A stretch of DNA of 15,056 bases from an uncultured Bacillus sp. (GCA_937902115.1 CALGSR010000386.1:1-15056); one strand, 5' to 3'. Positions 8,101 to 14,983 are shown, counted from the first letter of the stretch. Numbers and translations: made by a program. Notes: a model not told the origin generated them from the letters alone.

Positions 8101-8670
8101 ATTGACTCAGTCGGATTTGATCTCTATTCACAAATGCTGAAAGAAGCGATTGAAGAAAGAAGAGGAAATACCGATGAGGTAAAACTGGCTTCGGTTGAAA
8201 TAGATTTAGATATTGATGCTTATATTCCGGATATGTATATTTCAGATGGACAGCAAAAAATAGAAATGTACAAACGTTTCCGCGGCGTGAAGGACCTCGA
8301 AGATATTAAAGAGCTTAAGGAGGAAATGATTGACCGTTTCGGTGAATATCCGGACGAAGTGGGATATCTGTTTAAAATTGCAGAAATTAAAGTATTTGCC
8401 ATGCTTCTTGGTGTGGAAAGCATAAAGCAAGTTAAGGATGAAGTGACAATCCTTTTATCTGAGGAAACAAGCGGTGCCATTGAGGGACAAAGGGTTTTCA
8501 AGCTGAGCAACCAATTTGGACGTATGGTGGGACTTGGAATGGAAGGAAAGCGGCTGAAAATGGTACTTCATGTTAAGAAGGTGGAGCTCGTAACATGGCT
8601 AGGGGCAATCAACGAAATATTGCAGGGGCTCTGTGAAACAAAGGAGGACGGAGCAACACCAGTGTCTTAA
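5137..8670 (+). CDS. mfd: Transcription-repair coupling factor Mfd
   Basis: An 1177-residue ATP-dependent translocase, the same length as B. subtilis Mfd. It removes RNA polymerase stalled at DNA lesions and recruits UvrA. The order of parts is: UvrB-homology module at about 1-330; polymerase-interacting domain at about 490-570 (SYSELNVGDYVVHVNHGIGKYLG); superfamily-2 helicase domains with Walker A GDVGYGKT at 650-657 and the Walker B box DEEQ at 751-754; STTIIETGVDIPNVNTLIV; QLRGRVGRS; the translocation motif GAGNLLGAQQHGFIDSVGFDLY; and the C-terminal D7 domain. The start is TTG 5137, 6 bases after GGAGGGAGGG (5121-5130). This gives the family-like N-terminus (M)KGLKDFFHQQ. The frame stays open back to 4987, but that stretch overlaps the fin terminator and the likely promoter. 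Confidence 0.97.
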   Translation: MKGLKDFFHQQEDLLSILSGIEGGLKEQLVTGLSGSARTLFLSVIYEKTQKSIVIITHNLLQAQKLYDDLNHIIGEDDVFLYPSNELIGAEISVASPELRAQRIEVLNRLCLQKKGITIIPIAGMRRMVPSPDVWRAYQLTFKLGQEINVEKYLQLFVEMGYVRTEMITAPGEFSVRGGIIDLYPLTEPDPVRIELFDTEIDSIRTFSLDNQRSIEKRKELSIGPATEIPIKEEQLTLFAEKLDEGLKASLKTIKDETAKAQALQNIGYELEQLRNKQKPEGLFKYLALSKDYSSSLLDYFPKHAILFLDESSRIHEMNESLDREEAEWYTQLLGEGKIIHGIKVSYKVQELYSRSRLPLIYLSLFLRHVPNTNPQNIININCKQMQNFHGQMNVLKGEIERWKKGNYSVLFLGSDEERIKKLERVLQDYEIEADVTSGTELVMGKVQIAKGDLLTGFELPIQKLAVVTEEELFTKRAKKTQRRQKLSNAERIKSYSELNVGDYVVHVNHGIGKYLGIETLVINGVHKDYLHIRYQGSDKLYVPVEQINLVQKYVAAEGKEPKIYKLGGSDWKKVKKKVQSSVEDIVEDLLKLYAEREASVGYAFSPDSEMQREFEAAFPYQDTEDQSRSIQEIKKDMEKERPMDRLLCGDVGYGKTEVAIRAAFKAVTDGKQVAILVPTTILAQQHFQTMLERFQDYPVKIGLLSRFRTRKEQTETIKGLKNGTIDIVVGTHRLLSKEIVYHDLGLLVIDEEQRFGVSHKEKIKKLKANVDVLTLTATPIPRTLHMSMLGVRDLSVIETPPENRFPVQTYVMEYNGELIRESIERELARDGQVYFLYNRVEDIERKAEEISMLVPDAKVTFAHGRMTENELESVMLSFLEGEYDVLVSTTIIETGVDIPNVNTLIVNDADKMGLSQLYQLRGRVGRSNRVAYAYFTYRKDKVLTEVAEKRLQAIKEFTELGSGFKIAMRDLSIRGAGNLLGAQQHGFIDSVGFDLYSQMLKEAIEERRGNTDEVKLASVEIDLDIDAYIPDMYISDGQQKIEMYKRFRGVKDLEDIKELKEEMIDRFGEYPDEVGYLFKIAEIKVFAMLLGVESIKQVKDEVTILLSEETSGAIEGQRVFKLSNQFGRMVGLGMEGKRLKMVLHVKKVELVTWLGAINEILQGLCETKEDGATPVS

Positions 8671-8880
8671 ATCTTTGCTGAGTATTTGGATTTAATATCA
8701 CTCCATGGAACTAATATCCATTTCTGGAATTAATAATCCCTACAAGAAAAAGTATCGGGATGTGTATAGAAGTTTCCATATGAAAGATACTAAGTTCAAA
8801 TATGGCGAAGGTTACATATTGAGGAATATGAATCATTGCCACATGTATCAAATCATCAGATGAAAGTGAGGCAACGTTGA
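8671..8880 (+). other. Intergenic region mfd-spoVT
   Basis: This is 210 bases without a gene or clear T-tailed terminator. ATCCC/GGGAT around 8736-8761 and TGGATTTAATAT/AATATCCA around 8687-8720 are loose inverted repeats. In B. subtilis spoVT is transcribed by sigma-G in the forespore, so a forespore promoter is expected. Several CAT-containing -10 candidates (for example 8777, 8815, 8842) exist, but none has a good -35 at 17-18 bases. The spoVT ribosome-binding site AAGTGAGG is at 8864-8871. Confidence 0.5.
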
Positions 8881-9417
8881 ATGAAAGCAACTGGTATTGT
8901 TCGTCGAATCGATGATTTAGGTCGTGTAGTTATCCCCAAAGAGATCCGCAGGACCCTAAGGATCCGTGAGGGGGATCCTTTGGAGATTTTCGTTGACCGT
9001 GATGGAGAAGTGATATTGAAGAAATATTCCCCGATTAGTGAATTAGGTGACTTTGCAAAAGAGTATGCTGAAGCTTTATATGATAGCCTTGGAAATCCCG
9101 TTCTTATTTGTGATAGAGACTCCTACATAGCGCTTGCTGGAGGTTCAAAAAAGGATTACCTGAATAAGGGGATAAGTGAGTTGGTCGAAAAAGCAATGGA
9201 AGAAAGAAACTCAATTCTCATGAATCAGCCGGGTGAGACATCCTTGGTTGAGGGGAATCAGGAGGAGATCACTTCTTATACCGTTGGACCGATTATAGCG
9301 AATGGGGATCCGATTGGCGCTGTTATTATTTATTCCAAAGAAGGTACATTAGGGGAAGTTGAGCATAAGGCCGTTGAAACAGCCGCCGGTTTTCTAGCGC
9401 GGCAAATGGAATCTTAG
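8881..9417 (+). CDS. spoVT: Stage V sporulation regulator SpoVT
   Basis: A 178-residue protein, the same length as B. subtilis SpoVT and near identical over the first 60 residues. The AbrB-type swapped-hairpin DNA-binding domain (MKATGIVRRIDDLGRVVIPKEIRRTLRIREGDPLEIF) spans about residues 1-50. A GAF-like regulatory domain fills about 56-178, ending AVETAAGFLARQM. In B. subtilis it is the late forespore regulator that tunes sigma-G genes, activating some and repressing others, and affects germination properties. The start is ATG 8881, preceded by GTTGA and AAGTGAGG (8864-8871). It is a single-gene unit closed by a strong terminator. The region variable between species (about 122-140) differs from B. 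subtilis as expected. Confidence 0.97.
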   Translation: MKATGIVRRIDDLGRVVIPKEIRRTLRIREGDPLEIFVDRDGEVILKKYSPISELGDFAKEYAEALYDSLGNPVLICDRDSYIALAGGSKKDYLNKGISELVEKAMEERNSILMNQPGETSLVEGNQEEITSYTVGPIIANGDPIGAVIIYSKEGTLGEVEHKAVETAAGFLARQMES

Positions 9418-9428
9418 GATATACAAAG

Positions 9429-9457
9429 AAAGAGGCAGCCTTCCGCTGCCTCTTTTT
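9429..9457 (+). terminator. Intrinsic terminator after spoVT
   Basis: AAAGAGGCAGC (9429-9439) pairs with GCTGCCTCTTT (9445-9455) around the loop CTTCC, an 11-bp stem running into a T-tract (9453-9457). It closes the spoVT unit 11 bases after the stop. Confidence 0.93.
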
Positions 9458-9471
9458 CATATGAGGAAATA

Positions 9472-9480
9472 TGCTATAAT
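9472..9480 (+). promoter_or_regulatory. Extended -10 sigma-A promoter of yabM
   Basis: TGCTATAAT (9472-9480) is a perfect TATAAT with the TGn extension. The -35 position (9452-9457, CTTTTT) is poor and falls in the spoVT terminator tail, as is common for extended -10 promoters. Transcription would start near 9487, downstream of the in-frame TTG at 9484. This supports ATG 9517 as the yabM start. It probably also serves yabN and rqcP. Confidence 0.7.
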
Positions 9481-9516
9481 ACGTTGGACTTTAATTTTTG
9501 GAAGGGGCTAATTCGT

Positions 9517-11127
9517 ATGCCCAATGATCAGACTGTGAAATTATTTAAAGGGACACTGATTCTTGCAGTGGCTGCCCTTTTGACAAAAATCCTTAGTGCA
9601 TTTTATCGAATCCCGTTTCAAAATATTGTCGGAGATGTGGGCTTTTACATCTATCAGCAAGTGTATCCTTTTTACGGGATTGCGGTGGCTTTATCGACAT
9701 ATGGCTTTCCAATCGTTATTTCAAAATTATACGCACTAGAATCAGAAAAGAAAGAGAAGGGGAATATGAAGCAGTTGTTGACTGTGTCAGGCCTCTTCTT
9801 GCTTTGCGTTGGTTTATTGTGTTTCTTCCTGCTTTATTTGGGGTCTGAAACGCTGGCACAACATATGGATGACCCGCAGCTTGCTCCGTTGTTACGAATG
9901 GTTGCTTGGGTTTTTTTATTCATGCCGGTGATTTCTTTGTTCAGAGGATTTTTTCAAGGGAGCGGGGATATGCTCCCTACAGCTGTATCACAAATTAGTG
10001 AGCAGTTTATCAGAGTGGCTACGATATTAGCGGCGGCATTTTTTTTAATGAGCCAGTCCTCTTCGCTTTATGTGGTTGGCAGAGGCGCTGTGTTCGGTTC
10101 CGTTACAGGGGGGCTCGTTTCCGTCATCATTTTACTGTTGTTTTGGCTCCGGAGAAGAACTGTGAAGGAATCCGGACCCCATAGAGCCTATGGCAAAGGT
10201 AAGATAAAGGCGATATTGACTGTCCTGACGGTAGAAGGATTTACGATATGCGTCAGCAGCATGCTGCTCATCTTTATCCAACTTGCAGACTCGTTGAATC
10301 TTTACTCATTGTTAGTCCAGTCAGGTATAGGCGGAGAGGAAGCGAAGGAGTTAAAGGGGGTATATGATCGGGGGCAGCCGCTTATTCAATTAGGAACTGT
10401 TGTAGCGACATCGATGTCCTTATCATTAGTACCCTTAATAACGAGAGAAAAAATGCGGGGAAATACTATTTTTTTGCAAGAAAAAATTAGCTCAGCCCTC
10501 AAAATCAGTATACTTGTCGGTGCAGGGGCGACAATTGGATTATGGAATATCATTAAACCAACGAATATGCTGTTGTTTGAAAATACAGATGGCTCAAATG
10601 TATTGGCTTTGCTCAGTACATTGATTCTTCTTGGTTCCGTCATTATGACGATTACAGCAATTTTGCAGGGGCTTGGCAGCTCTGTTTTTCCAGCGCTAGT
10701 CATATTGTGCTCCCTTGCTTTGAAGTATGGATTTAATGAATTCCTTGTTGGAAAAAAGGGGATTACGGGGGCGGCTTTGGCGTCGATTCTGGCCCTTGTC
10801 TTTATTTTGGTCTTATTAATCAGCAAGCTGCGTACGATGGTTGGTACAGCGTTAATACAAAAACGCTTTTTTTTCACGGTGGTTTTTGCCTCCTCTGCCA
10901 TGATAGCCGTCTTGCAATTGTATTTGTATCTCACGGATTTCATTTATACATTAGGCTATTCCGCACGCTTACTGGCTGGTTTTCAAGCTCTCACTGCGGT
11001 GCTCTTTGGCGGAGTGGTGTATACGGTCTTTATTTTACGAGGCAATGTATTTAAAGAAGAGGAGCTGTCATTATTGCCGTTCGGCAGTAAACTTATAATA
11101 TTTTTACCGAAAAAAAACAGGAGATGA
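9517..11127 (+). CDS. yabM: Polysaccharide / lipid flippase-like membrane protein YabM (SpoVB family)
   Basis: A 536-residue polytopic membrane protein with about 14 hydrophobic segments (for example GTLILAVAALLTKILSAFYRIPF near the N-terminus, and LLTVSGLFLLCVGLLCFFLLYLG). It belongs to the MVF/MOP flippase superfamily with SpoVB and the B. subtilis lipid II flippases. The early KILSAFYRIPFQNIVGDVGFYIYQQVYPFY is the SpoVB-type signature, and LFRGFFQGSGDMLPTAVSQISEQFIRV is another family motif. It probably moves a lipid-linked saccharide across the membrane; the substrate is not known. The start is ATG 9517, with GGAAGGGG (9500-9507) upstream. The yabN start lies 7 bases after the stop, so the two are co-transcribed. 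The MATE label sometimes used for this family is broader. Confidence 0.92.
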   Translation: MPNDQTVKLFKGTLILAVAALLTKILSAFYRIPFQNIVGDVGFYIYQQVYPFYGIAVALSTYGFPIVISKLYALESEKKEKGNMKQLLTVSGLFLLCVGLLCFFLLYLGSETLAQHMDDPQLAPLLRMVAWVFLFMPVISLFRGFFQGSGDMLPTAVSQISEQFIRVATILAAAFFLMSQSSSLYVVGRGAVFGSVTGGLVSVIILLLFWLRRRTVKESGPHRAYGKGKIKAILTVLTVEGFTICVSSMLLIFIQLADSLNLYSLLVQSGIGGEEAKELKGVYDRGQPLIQLGTVVATSMSLSLVPLITREKMRGNTIFLQEKISSALKISILVGAGATIGLWNIIKPTNMLLFENTDGSNVLALLSTLILLGSVIMTITAILQGLGSSVFPALVILCSLALKYGFNEFLVGKKGITGAALASILALVFILVLLISKLRTMVGTALIQKRFFFTVVFASSAMIAVLQLYLYLTDFIYTLGYSARLLAGFQALTAVLFGGVVYTVFILRGNVFKEEELSLLPFGSKLIIFLPKKNRR

Positions 11128-11134
11128 ATAGTGT

Positions 11135-12576
11135 ATGAAAAAGATGACCATTGCAGGTTTGGGAGCCGGGGATTTGGATCAATTGCCGCTCGGTATCTAT
11201 AAATTGCTGAAAAGCGGAATACCTGTTTACTTAAGGACGAAAGAGCATCCTGTGATAAATAGTCTTGAGCAGGAAGGACTCAAATATGAATCATTTGATT
11301 CTAAGGAAAAAATGATGAGGAAATTTGTCAAACTTTATTAGATAAAGAAGCGCAGGAAATCGTTTATGCCGTTCCAGGACATCCGCTTGTAGCGGAAAAA
11401 ACAGTTCAGTTGCTGCTTGAAAAAGGTCCGGATTTAGGAGTTGAAATTGAAATAAAGGGCGGGCAGAGCTTTTTGGATGACTTATTTGCTTCCTTACATA
11501 TTGATCCAATTGAGGGATTCCAGCTGCTTGATGCAACGGAATTAAAGGCAGAAGAGATTGGGTTACGTCAGCATATGATTATTGGACAGGTTTATGATGC
11601 GTTCGTTGCTTCTGATGTAAAGCTTACTTTTATGGAGTTGCTGCCATATGATTACGATGTTTTTATTGTTACAGCAGCCGGCAGCAAGGAGGAGTCGATT
11701 CGGAAGGTTCCGTTAGTTGAACTTGATCGGGAGGTGGAGTTAAATAATTTAACTTCCGTTTATATTCCACCTGTAACGGACGAAGCAGTTTTATATAAGG
11801 ACTTTGCTAAACTTCGCGAGGTTATTGCTACATTGAGGGGACCGAATGGCTGTCCGTGGGACATACAACAGACACATCAGTCCCTGAAGAAGTATTTAAT
11901 CGAGGAAGCGTATGAGGTGATTGAGGCAATAGACGAGCAGGACTATGATCACTTGATTGAAGAATTAGGGGATGTCCTCCTGCAAGTATTGCTTCATGCC
12001 CAAATTGGCGAAGATGATGGGTATTTTAAAATAGAAGATGTGATTGAGGGATTGGCTGAAAAAATGGTTCGCCGCCATCCGCATGTATTTGGCGGCGACA
12101 GAACAGCAGAAACAGCTGAAGAAGTCGTGAAAAATTGGCAGGAAATTAAGGAAGAAGAGAAAGGCATCCGTACGAAATCAATTTTAGATGGGATAGGGCT
12201 GTCCCTGCCAAACTTGATTCGCGCGTTTGAGCTGCAAAAGAAAGCGGCGAAGGTGGGCTTTGATTGGCCGGATGTCCATGGAGCATGGGAAAAAGTAAAG
12301 GAAGAGATTGCTGAGTTCGAAAGGGAAATGCAAAATGGCAGTGATAACGAGAAGTCTGCCGGAGAATTCGGTGACATTTTGTTTGCTCTTGTGAATGTTG
12401 CCCGCTATTATAAGATCAACCCCGATGAGGCCATATTTATGACAAATCAAAAATTCATCCGTCGTTTTCACTTTATTGAAGAAAAGGTAAGGGAAAGCGG
12501 CAGAGCAATTGAAGAATATACGCTGGAAGAGCTTGATTGCTTTTGGGAAGAAGCGAAAAAAGGCGAGATGAAATGA
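11135..12576 (+). pseudogene. yabN: Frameshifted yabN: tetrapyrrole-methylase-like domain plus MazG NTP pyrophosphohydrolase
   Basis: YabN joins an N-terminal SAM-dependent (tetrapyrrole methylase-type) domain to a C-terminal MazG domain that hydrolyses (d)NTPs to monophosphates. Translation from ATG 11135 (ribosome-binding site AGGAG 11119-11123) gives MKKMTIAGLGAGDLDQLPLG and stops at TAG 11339-11341 after 68 residues. The family sequence continues in the -1 frame (CQTLLDKEAQEIVYAVPGHP) to 12576. Adding one A to the A6 run 11307-11312 restores one frame of 480 residues (B. subtilis about 489). The MazG part is intact: RGPNGCPWD, IEEAYEVIEAID, EELGDVLLQVLLHAQ, then a second, weaker MazG-like repeat with EFGDILFALVNVARYYKI. 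Near the shift about six family residues also seem missing. No good internal start is evident for the MazG part. Confidence 0.85.
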
Positions 12577-12592
12577 CAGGGGGAAAAGAAAA

Positions 12593-12859
12593 ATGAGATT
12601 AGATAAATTTTTAAAAGTATCGAGATTAATCAAACGCCGGACATTGGCAAAGGAAGTATCCGACCAAGGCAGGATTTTAGTAAATGGCGTGCAGGCTAAG
12701 GCAAGTACCAATGTAAAGGTTGGTGACGAGCTGACGGTTCGTTTCGGGCAAAGAATTGTAACGGTTAGAATTGACAGCATTAAGGAAACATCCAGAAAAG
12801 AAGAAGCAGCAGAGATGTATACGACACTAAAAGATGAAAGAATCTCGGTGGAGTCATAA
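12593..12859 (+). CDS. rqcP: S4-domain ribosome quality-control factor RqcP (YabO)
   Basis: An 88-residue basic protein, nearly all of it an S4 RNA-binding domain: MRLDKFLKVSRLIKRRTLAKE at 1-21, then GRILVNGVQAKASTNVKVGDELTVRFGQ. In B. subtilis RqcP (86 residues, Hsp15 homologue) binds obstructed 50S subunits with RqcH and helps translocate the peptidyl-tRNA while C-terminal poly-alanine tails are added to stalled nascent chains. The start is ATG 12593, with AGGGGG (12578-12583) 9 bases upstream. The gap to the yabN stop is 16 bases, so it is co-transcribed. Together with pth it gives the window two ribosome-rescue activities. Confidence 0.95.
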   Translation: MRLDKFLKVSRLIKRRTLAKEVSDQGRILVNGVQAKASTNVKVGDELTVRFGQRIVTVRIDSIKETSRKEEAAEMYTTLKDERISVES

Positions 12860-12865
12860 CACGGG

Positions 12866-12890
12866 GGGGCGCCGGCTTGACTGGCGTCCC
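12866..12890 (+). terminator. Possible terminator after rqcP
   Basis: GGGGCGCC (12866-12873) pairs with GGCGTCCC (12883-12890), with one G-T pair and a 9-base loop. Only TAGTTTATG follows, so the T-tract is weak. It lies 6 bases after the rqcP stop and before the sporulation pair yabP-yabQ. Confidence 0.5.
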
Positions 12891-12903
12891 TAGTTTATGA
12901 TGT

Positions 12904-12931
12904 TCTATATTGCCCGCACCCCTCATAAACA
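12904..12931 (+). promoter_or_regulatory. Weak candidate sigma-E promoter of yabP-yabQ
   Basis: TCTATATT (12904-12911) resembles the sigma-E -35 element, and CATAAACA (12924-12931) matches six of eight bases of the -10 element CATACAMT. The spacing is about two bases shorter than usual. In B. subtilis yabP and yabQ are expressed in the mother cell under sigma-E, which is the main reason to consider the site. Confidence 0.33.
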
Positions 12932-12973
12932 TGTACAAACAGGTTGTACTTTTGTGATTGTGAGGGGATAAGG

Positions 12974-13273
12974 ATGAGTCAATATTACGAATCCAATTCG
13001 ACGAAGACTGTCCAAGAGCACGATGTCATCATGAGGGGCAGAAAAACATTAGAGATTACGGGAGTTAAGCAAGTAGAAAGCTTTGATAATGAAGAGTTTT
13101 TATTGGAAACAGTGATGGGGTTTTTAGCAATAAAAGGTGAGAATCTGTCGATGAAGAACCTGGATGTAGATAGAGGGATTGTGTCTATTAAAGGGAGAGT
13201 ATTCGATCTGGTTTATATTGATGAACAACCTGGAGATAAGGCTAAAGGATTCTTTAGCAAGTTGTTCCGATGA
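12974..13273 (+). CDS. yabP: Sporulation protein YabP
   Basis: A 99-residue protein of the YabP/YqfC family. The conserved core is HDVIMRGRKTLEITGVKQVESF at about residues 17-38, then EEFLLETVMGFLAIKGENL. It ends GFFSKLFR, a hydrophobic-basic tail. In B. subtilis it is co-expressed with yabQ in the mother cell. Its own loss has little effect, and its molecular role is unknown. The start is ATG 12974, after GAGGGGATAAGG. An in-frame extension back to 12944 would add residues unlike the family and lacks a ribosome-binding site. Its stop overlaps the yabQ start as ATGA. Confidence 0.94.
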   Translation: MSQYYESNSTKTVQEHDVIMRGRKTLEITGVKQVESFDNEEFLLETVMGFLAIKGENLSMKNLDVDRGIVSIKGRVFDLVYIDEQPGDKAKGFFSKLFR

Positions 13274-13893
13274 CTCTCAGCACCCAATTTGTAACCATGC
13301 TGGCCATGATCAGCATGGGAGTTTTCTTTGGCACATCTCTTGATACCTATAATCGCTTTTTGCAAAGGAGTAAAAGGAAGGGCTGGCTCGTATTTTTAAA
13401 TGATGTCCTATTCATGGTGGTTCAAGGACTGCTTGTTTTCTATGCTTTATTTAAAGTAAACCAGGGAGAATTACGGTTTTATATTTTCATAGCGATCCTA
13501 TGCGGCTTTGCGGCTTATCAAAGTTTATTCAAGCAATGGTATCTAAAATGGCTCGAAAGAATGATAAAATTCTGTATTTCTGTGTATCGTTTTTTTGTAA
13601 AGCTTATTAACTTGTTGATTTATAAGCCGATATATATCTTGATCACGACTTTGATCGCCATTATCATCAGTCTTGGAAAAGGATTATTGGCAATTGCAAA
13701 GTGGCTGCTCAGGTGTATCGTGATTGTAATTAAAATTGCATTCAAACCAATTCAGTGGATACTTCTGATTATTTGGAAATTAATCCCGAAATCTATTAAA
13801 AAAACAGTCGAGAAGTTATATAATAAATTAGCAGGAAAATCAGTATTATTAAAGAATTATTACAGCATATGGAAAAATAAGTGGAAAAAATAA
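13270..13893 (+). CDS. yabQ: Spore cortex biosynthesis membrane protein YabQ
   Basis: A 207-residue membrane protein. The N-terminal part has hydrophobic segments (TLSTQFVTMLAMISMGVFFGTSLDTYNRF; VFLNDVLFMVVQGLLVFYALF; FYIFIAILCGFAAYQSLF). From about residue 105 long hydrophobic segments alternate with Lys/Arg clusters (YKPIYILITTLIAIIISLGKGLL, IVIVIKIAFKPIQWILLIIWKLIPK). In B. subtilis YabQ sits in the membranes around the forespore and is required for cortex formation. ATG 13270 overlaps the yabP stop by 4 bases and has no strong ribosome-binding site of its own, so translation is probably coupled. The C-terminal half is poorly conserved in the family, so its divergence is not remarkable. 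Confidence 0.93.
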   Translation: MTLSTQFVTMLAMISMGVFFGTSLDTYNRFLQRSKRKGWLVFLNDVLFMVVQGLLVFYALFKVNQGELRFYIFIAILCGFAAYQSLFKQWYLKWLERMIKFCISVYRFFVKLINLLIYKPIYILITTLIAIIISLGKGLLAIAKWLLRCIVIVIKIAFKPIQWILLIIWKLIPKSIKKTVEKLYNKLAGKSVLLKNYYSIWKNKWKK

Positions 13894-13914
13894 ATGATGT
13901 AAGGGGGACTCCAG

Positions 13915-14310
13915 ATGCGTGCAACGAAAAAGCAGCCGATCACAAAGCTTCAAACTCAATATGCTGTTAAGCAAGAGGAAGGCATGATCATTGCCGCTAG
14001 ACGAAAAAGGGTTGTTTTGCGACGGTTAAGCATTTTCCTTGTACTGGCTGCTGTCATCACCTGCATAATGGCTTCAACGATCATATCGCAAAACAAGGCA
14101 GAGGCTAAAAAACTAGAAGAAAAGGAACAGATGGTAAAGGAACTGGCCCTTTTGAAAAACGAAGAGTCTTTGTTGAAGGATGAGATTGTAAAACTCAAAG
14201 ATGATGATTATATTGCCAAGTTGGCTAGAAAAGAATATTTCTTATCTGAAAAGGATGAGATTATTTTTACTCTTCCTGAAAAACGGGACAAGGGAAAAAC
14301 TACGGATTAA
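13915..14310 (+). CDS. divIC: Cell division protein DivIC (FtsB-like)
   Basis: A 131-residue bitopic membrane protein of the septum. A basic cytoplasmic N-terminus (residues 1-37, including RRKRVVLRR) leads to one membrane segment at about 38-57. An extracellular heptad-rich coiled coil follows (AEAKKLEEKEQMVKELALLKNEESLLKDEIVKL). It ends with the conserved DDDYIAKLARKEYFLSEKDEIIF motif, the FtsB/DivIC signature. It works with FtsL and DivIB to activate septal wall synthesis, in vegetative and sporulation septation alike. The start is ATG 13915, with GGGGG (13903-13907) upstream. It lies 21 bases after yabQ with no terminator between, so a promoter inside or upstream of yabPQ is implied. I did not identify one. 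Confidence 0.95.
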   Translation: MRATKKQPITKLQTQYAVKQEEGMIIAARRKRVVLRRLSIFLVLAAVITCIMASTIISQNKAEAKKLEEKEQMVKELALLKNEESLLKDEIVKLKDDDYIAKLARKEYFLSEKDEIIFTLPEKRDKGKTTD

Positions 14311-14318
14311 AGGTATTA

Positions 14319-14347
14319 TTGCACTCCTTGATTATATTCTGTATAAT
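14319..14347 (+). promoter_or_regulatory. Sigma-A promoter of yabR
   Basis: A perfect TATAAT (14342-14347) lies 17 bases after TTGCAC (14319-14324), whose first three bases match the -35 consensus. The start would be near 14354, about 42 bases before the yabR ATG. No terminator is seen between divIC and this promoter, so read-through is also possible. Confidence 0.6.
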
Positions 14348-14395
14348 ATAAGGTAAGTATGATTTTGCATATTTTTAAGGAGGAAGTTTCTTTTT

Positions 14396-14866
14396 ATGTC
14401 AATCGAAGTAGGCAGCAAGTTACAAGGAAAGGTAACAGGTATTACTAATTTTGGAGCGTTTGTTGAGCTGCCGGAAGGCTCAACCGGACTTGTTCACATT
14501 AGTGAAGTCGCAGACAATTATGTAAAGGACATTAATGATCATTTAAAAGTAGGCGACATGGTTACTGTTAAGGTTATTAATGTGGAAAAGGACGGGAAAA
14601 TAGGTCTTTCTATTAAAAAGGCAATTGACCGACCTGAAAGACAGGAAAGACCGGATAGACCGGATAGACCGGCGAGACATGACAGAGGGGAACGCGGCGG
14701 ATACTCTCAGCGTCCACGTCATGGAAAATCAAATGATCACCGTGCTCCTAAGGAAAACTTTGAAAGCAAGATGGCTCGTTTCTTAAAGGACAGTGAAGAC
14801 CGTTTATCTTCCCTAAAACGTAATACTGAGTCAAAACGCGGTGGAAGAGGCGCTAGAAGAGGGTAA
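14396..14866 (+). CDS. yabR: S1-domain RNA-binding protein YabR
   Basis: A 156-residue protein with an N-terminal S1 RNA-binding domain at about residues 1-75 (GSKLQGKVTGITNFGAFVEL, STGLVHISEVADNYVKDINDHLKVGD, GKIGLSIKK). A disordered, charged linker follows, then the conserved C-terminus FESKMARFLKDSEDRLSSLKR and an Arg-Gly tail (SKRGGRGARRG). The relative in B. subtilis is about 128 residues, so this one is about 28 longer. The extra length is all in the linker, which reads as RPx repeats and then HDRGERGGYSQRPRHGK. It is related to general stress protein 13 (YugI). It probably binds RNA or ribosomes; its precise role is unknown. The start is ATG 14396, with AAGGAGGAAG (14378-14387) upstream. 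Confidence 0.94.
   Translation: MSIEVGSKLQGKVTGITNFGAFVELPEGSTGLVHISEVADNYVKDINDHLKVGDMVTVKVINVEKDGKIGLSIKKAIDRPERQERPDRPDRPARHDRGERGGYSQRPRHGKSNDHRAPKENFESKMARFLKDSEDRLSSLKRNTESKRGGRGARRG
14648..14674 (+). repeat. Three tandem 9-base repeats in yabR
   Basis: AGACCGGAT, AGACCGGAT and AGACCGGCG follow head to tail, in frame, and encode RPD-RPD-RPA within the yabR linker. Looser copies flank them (AGACAGGAA before, AGACATGAC after). Confidence 0.85.
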
Positions 14867-14924
14867 CTTGCTGCTGATTTATTCATAACTATAGCAGGGT
14901 TTATCGATTATATTCCCTTTGCTG

Positions 14925-14958
14925 AAGACAGATCCTCCGGAGGATCTGTCTTTTTTTT
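14925..14958 (+). terminator. Intrinsic terminator after yabR
   Basis: A 28-base perfect palindrome (14925-14952, AAGACAGATCCTCC and its complement) ends in a run of eight T (14951-14958). It is one of the strongest terminators in the window and closes the yabR unit. Confidence 0.94.
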
Positions 14959-14983
14959 ACGTCAGTCGAGTTACGCAAAGTAC

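Noticed and set aside
10386..10943. 185-codon minus-strand ORF opposite yabM
   Set aside because: It lies wholly inside a clear membrane-protein gene. The open frame is explained by the complement of hydrophobic codons.
12184..12780. 198-codon minus-strand ORF opposite yabN and rqcP
   Set aside because: It overlaps two conserved + strand genes, has no ribosome-binding site of note and its protein resembles no family I know. It is a shadow of + strand codon usage.
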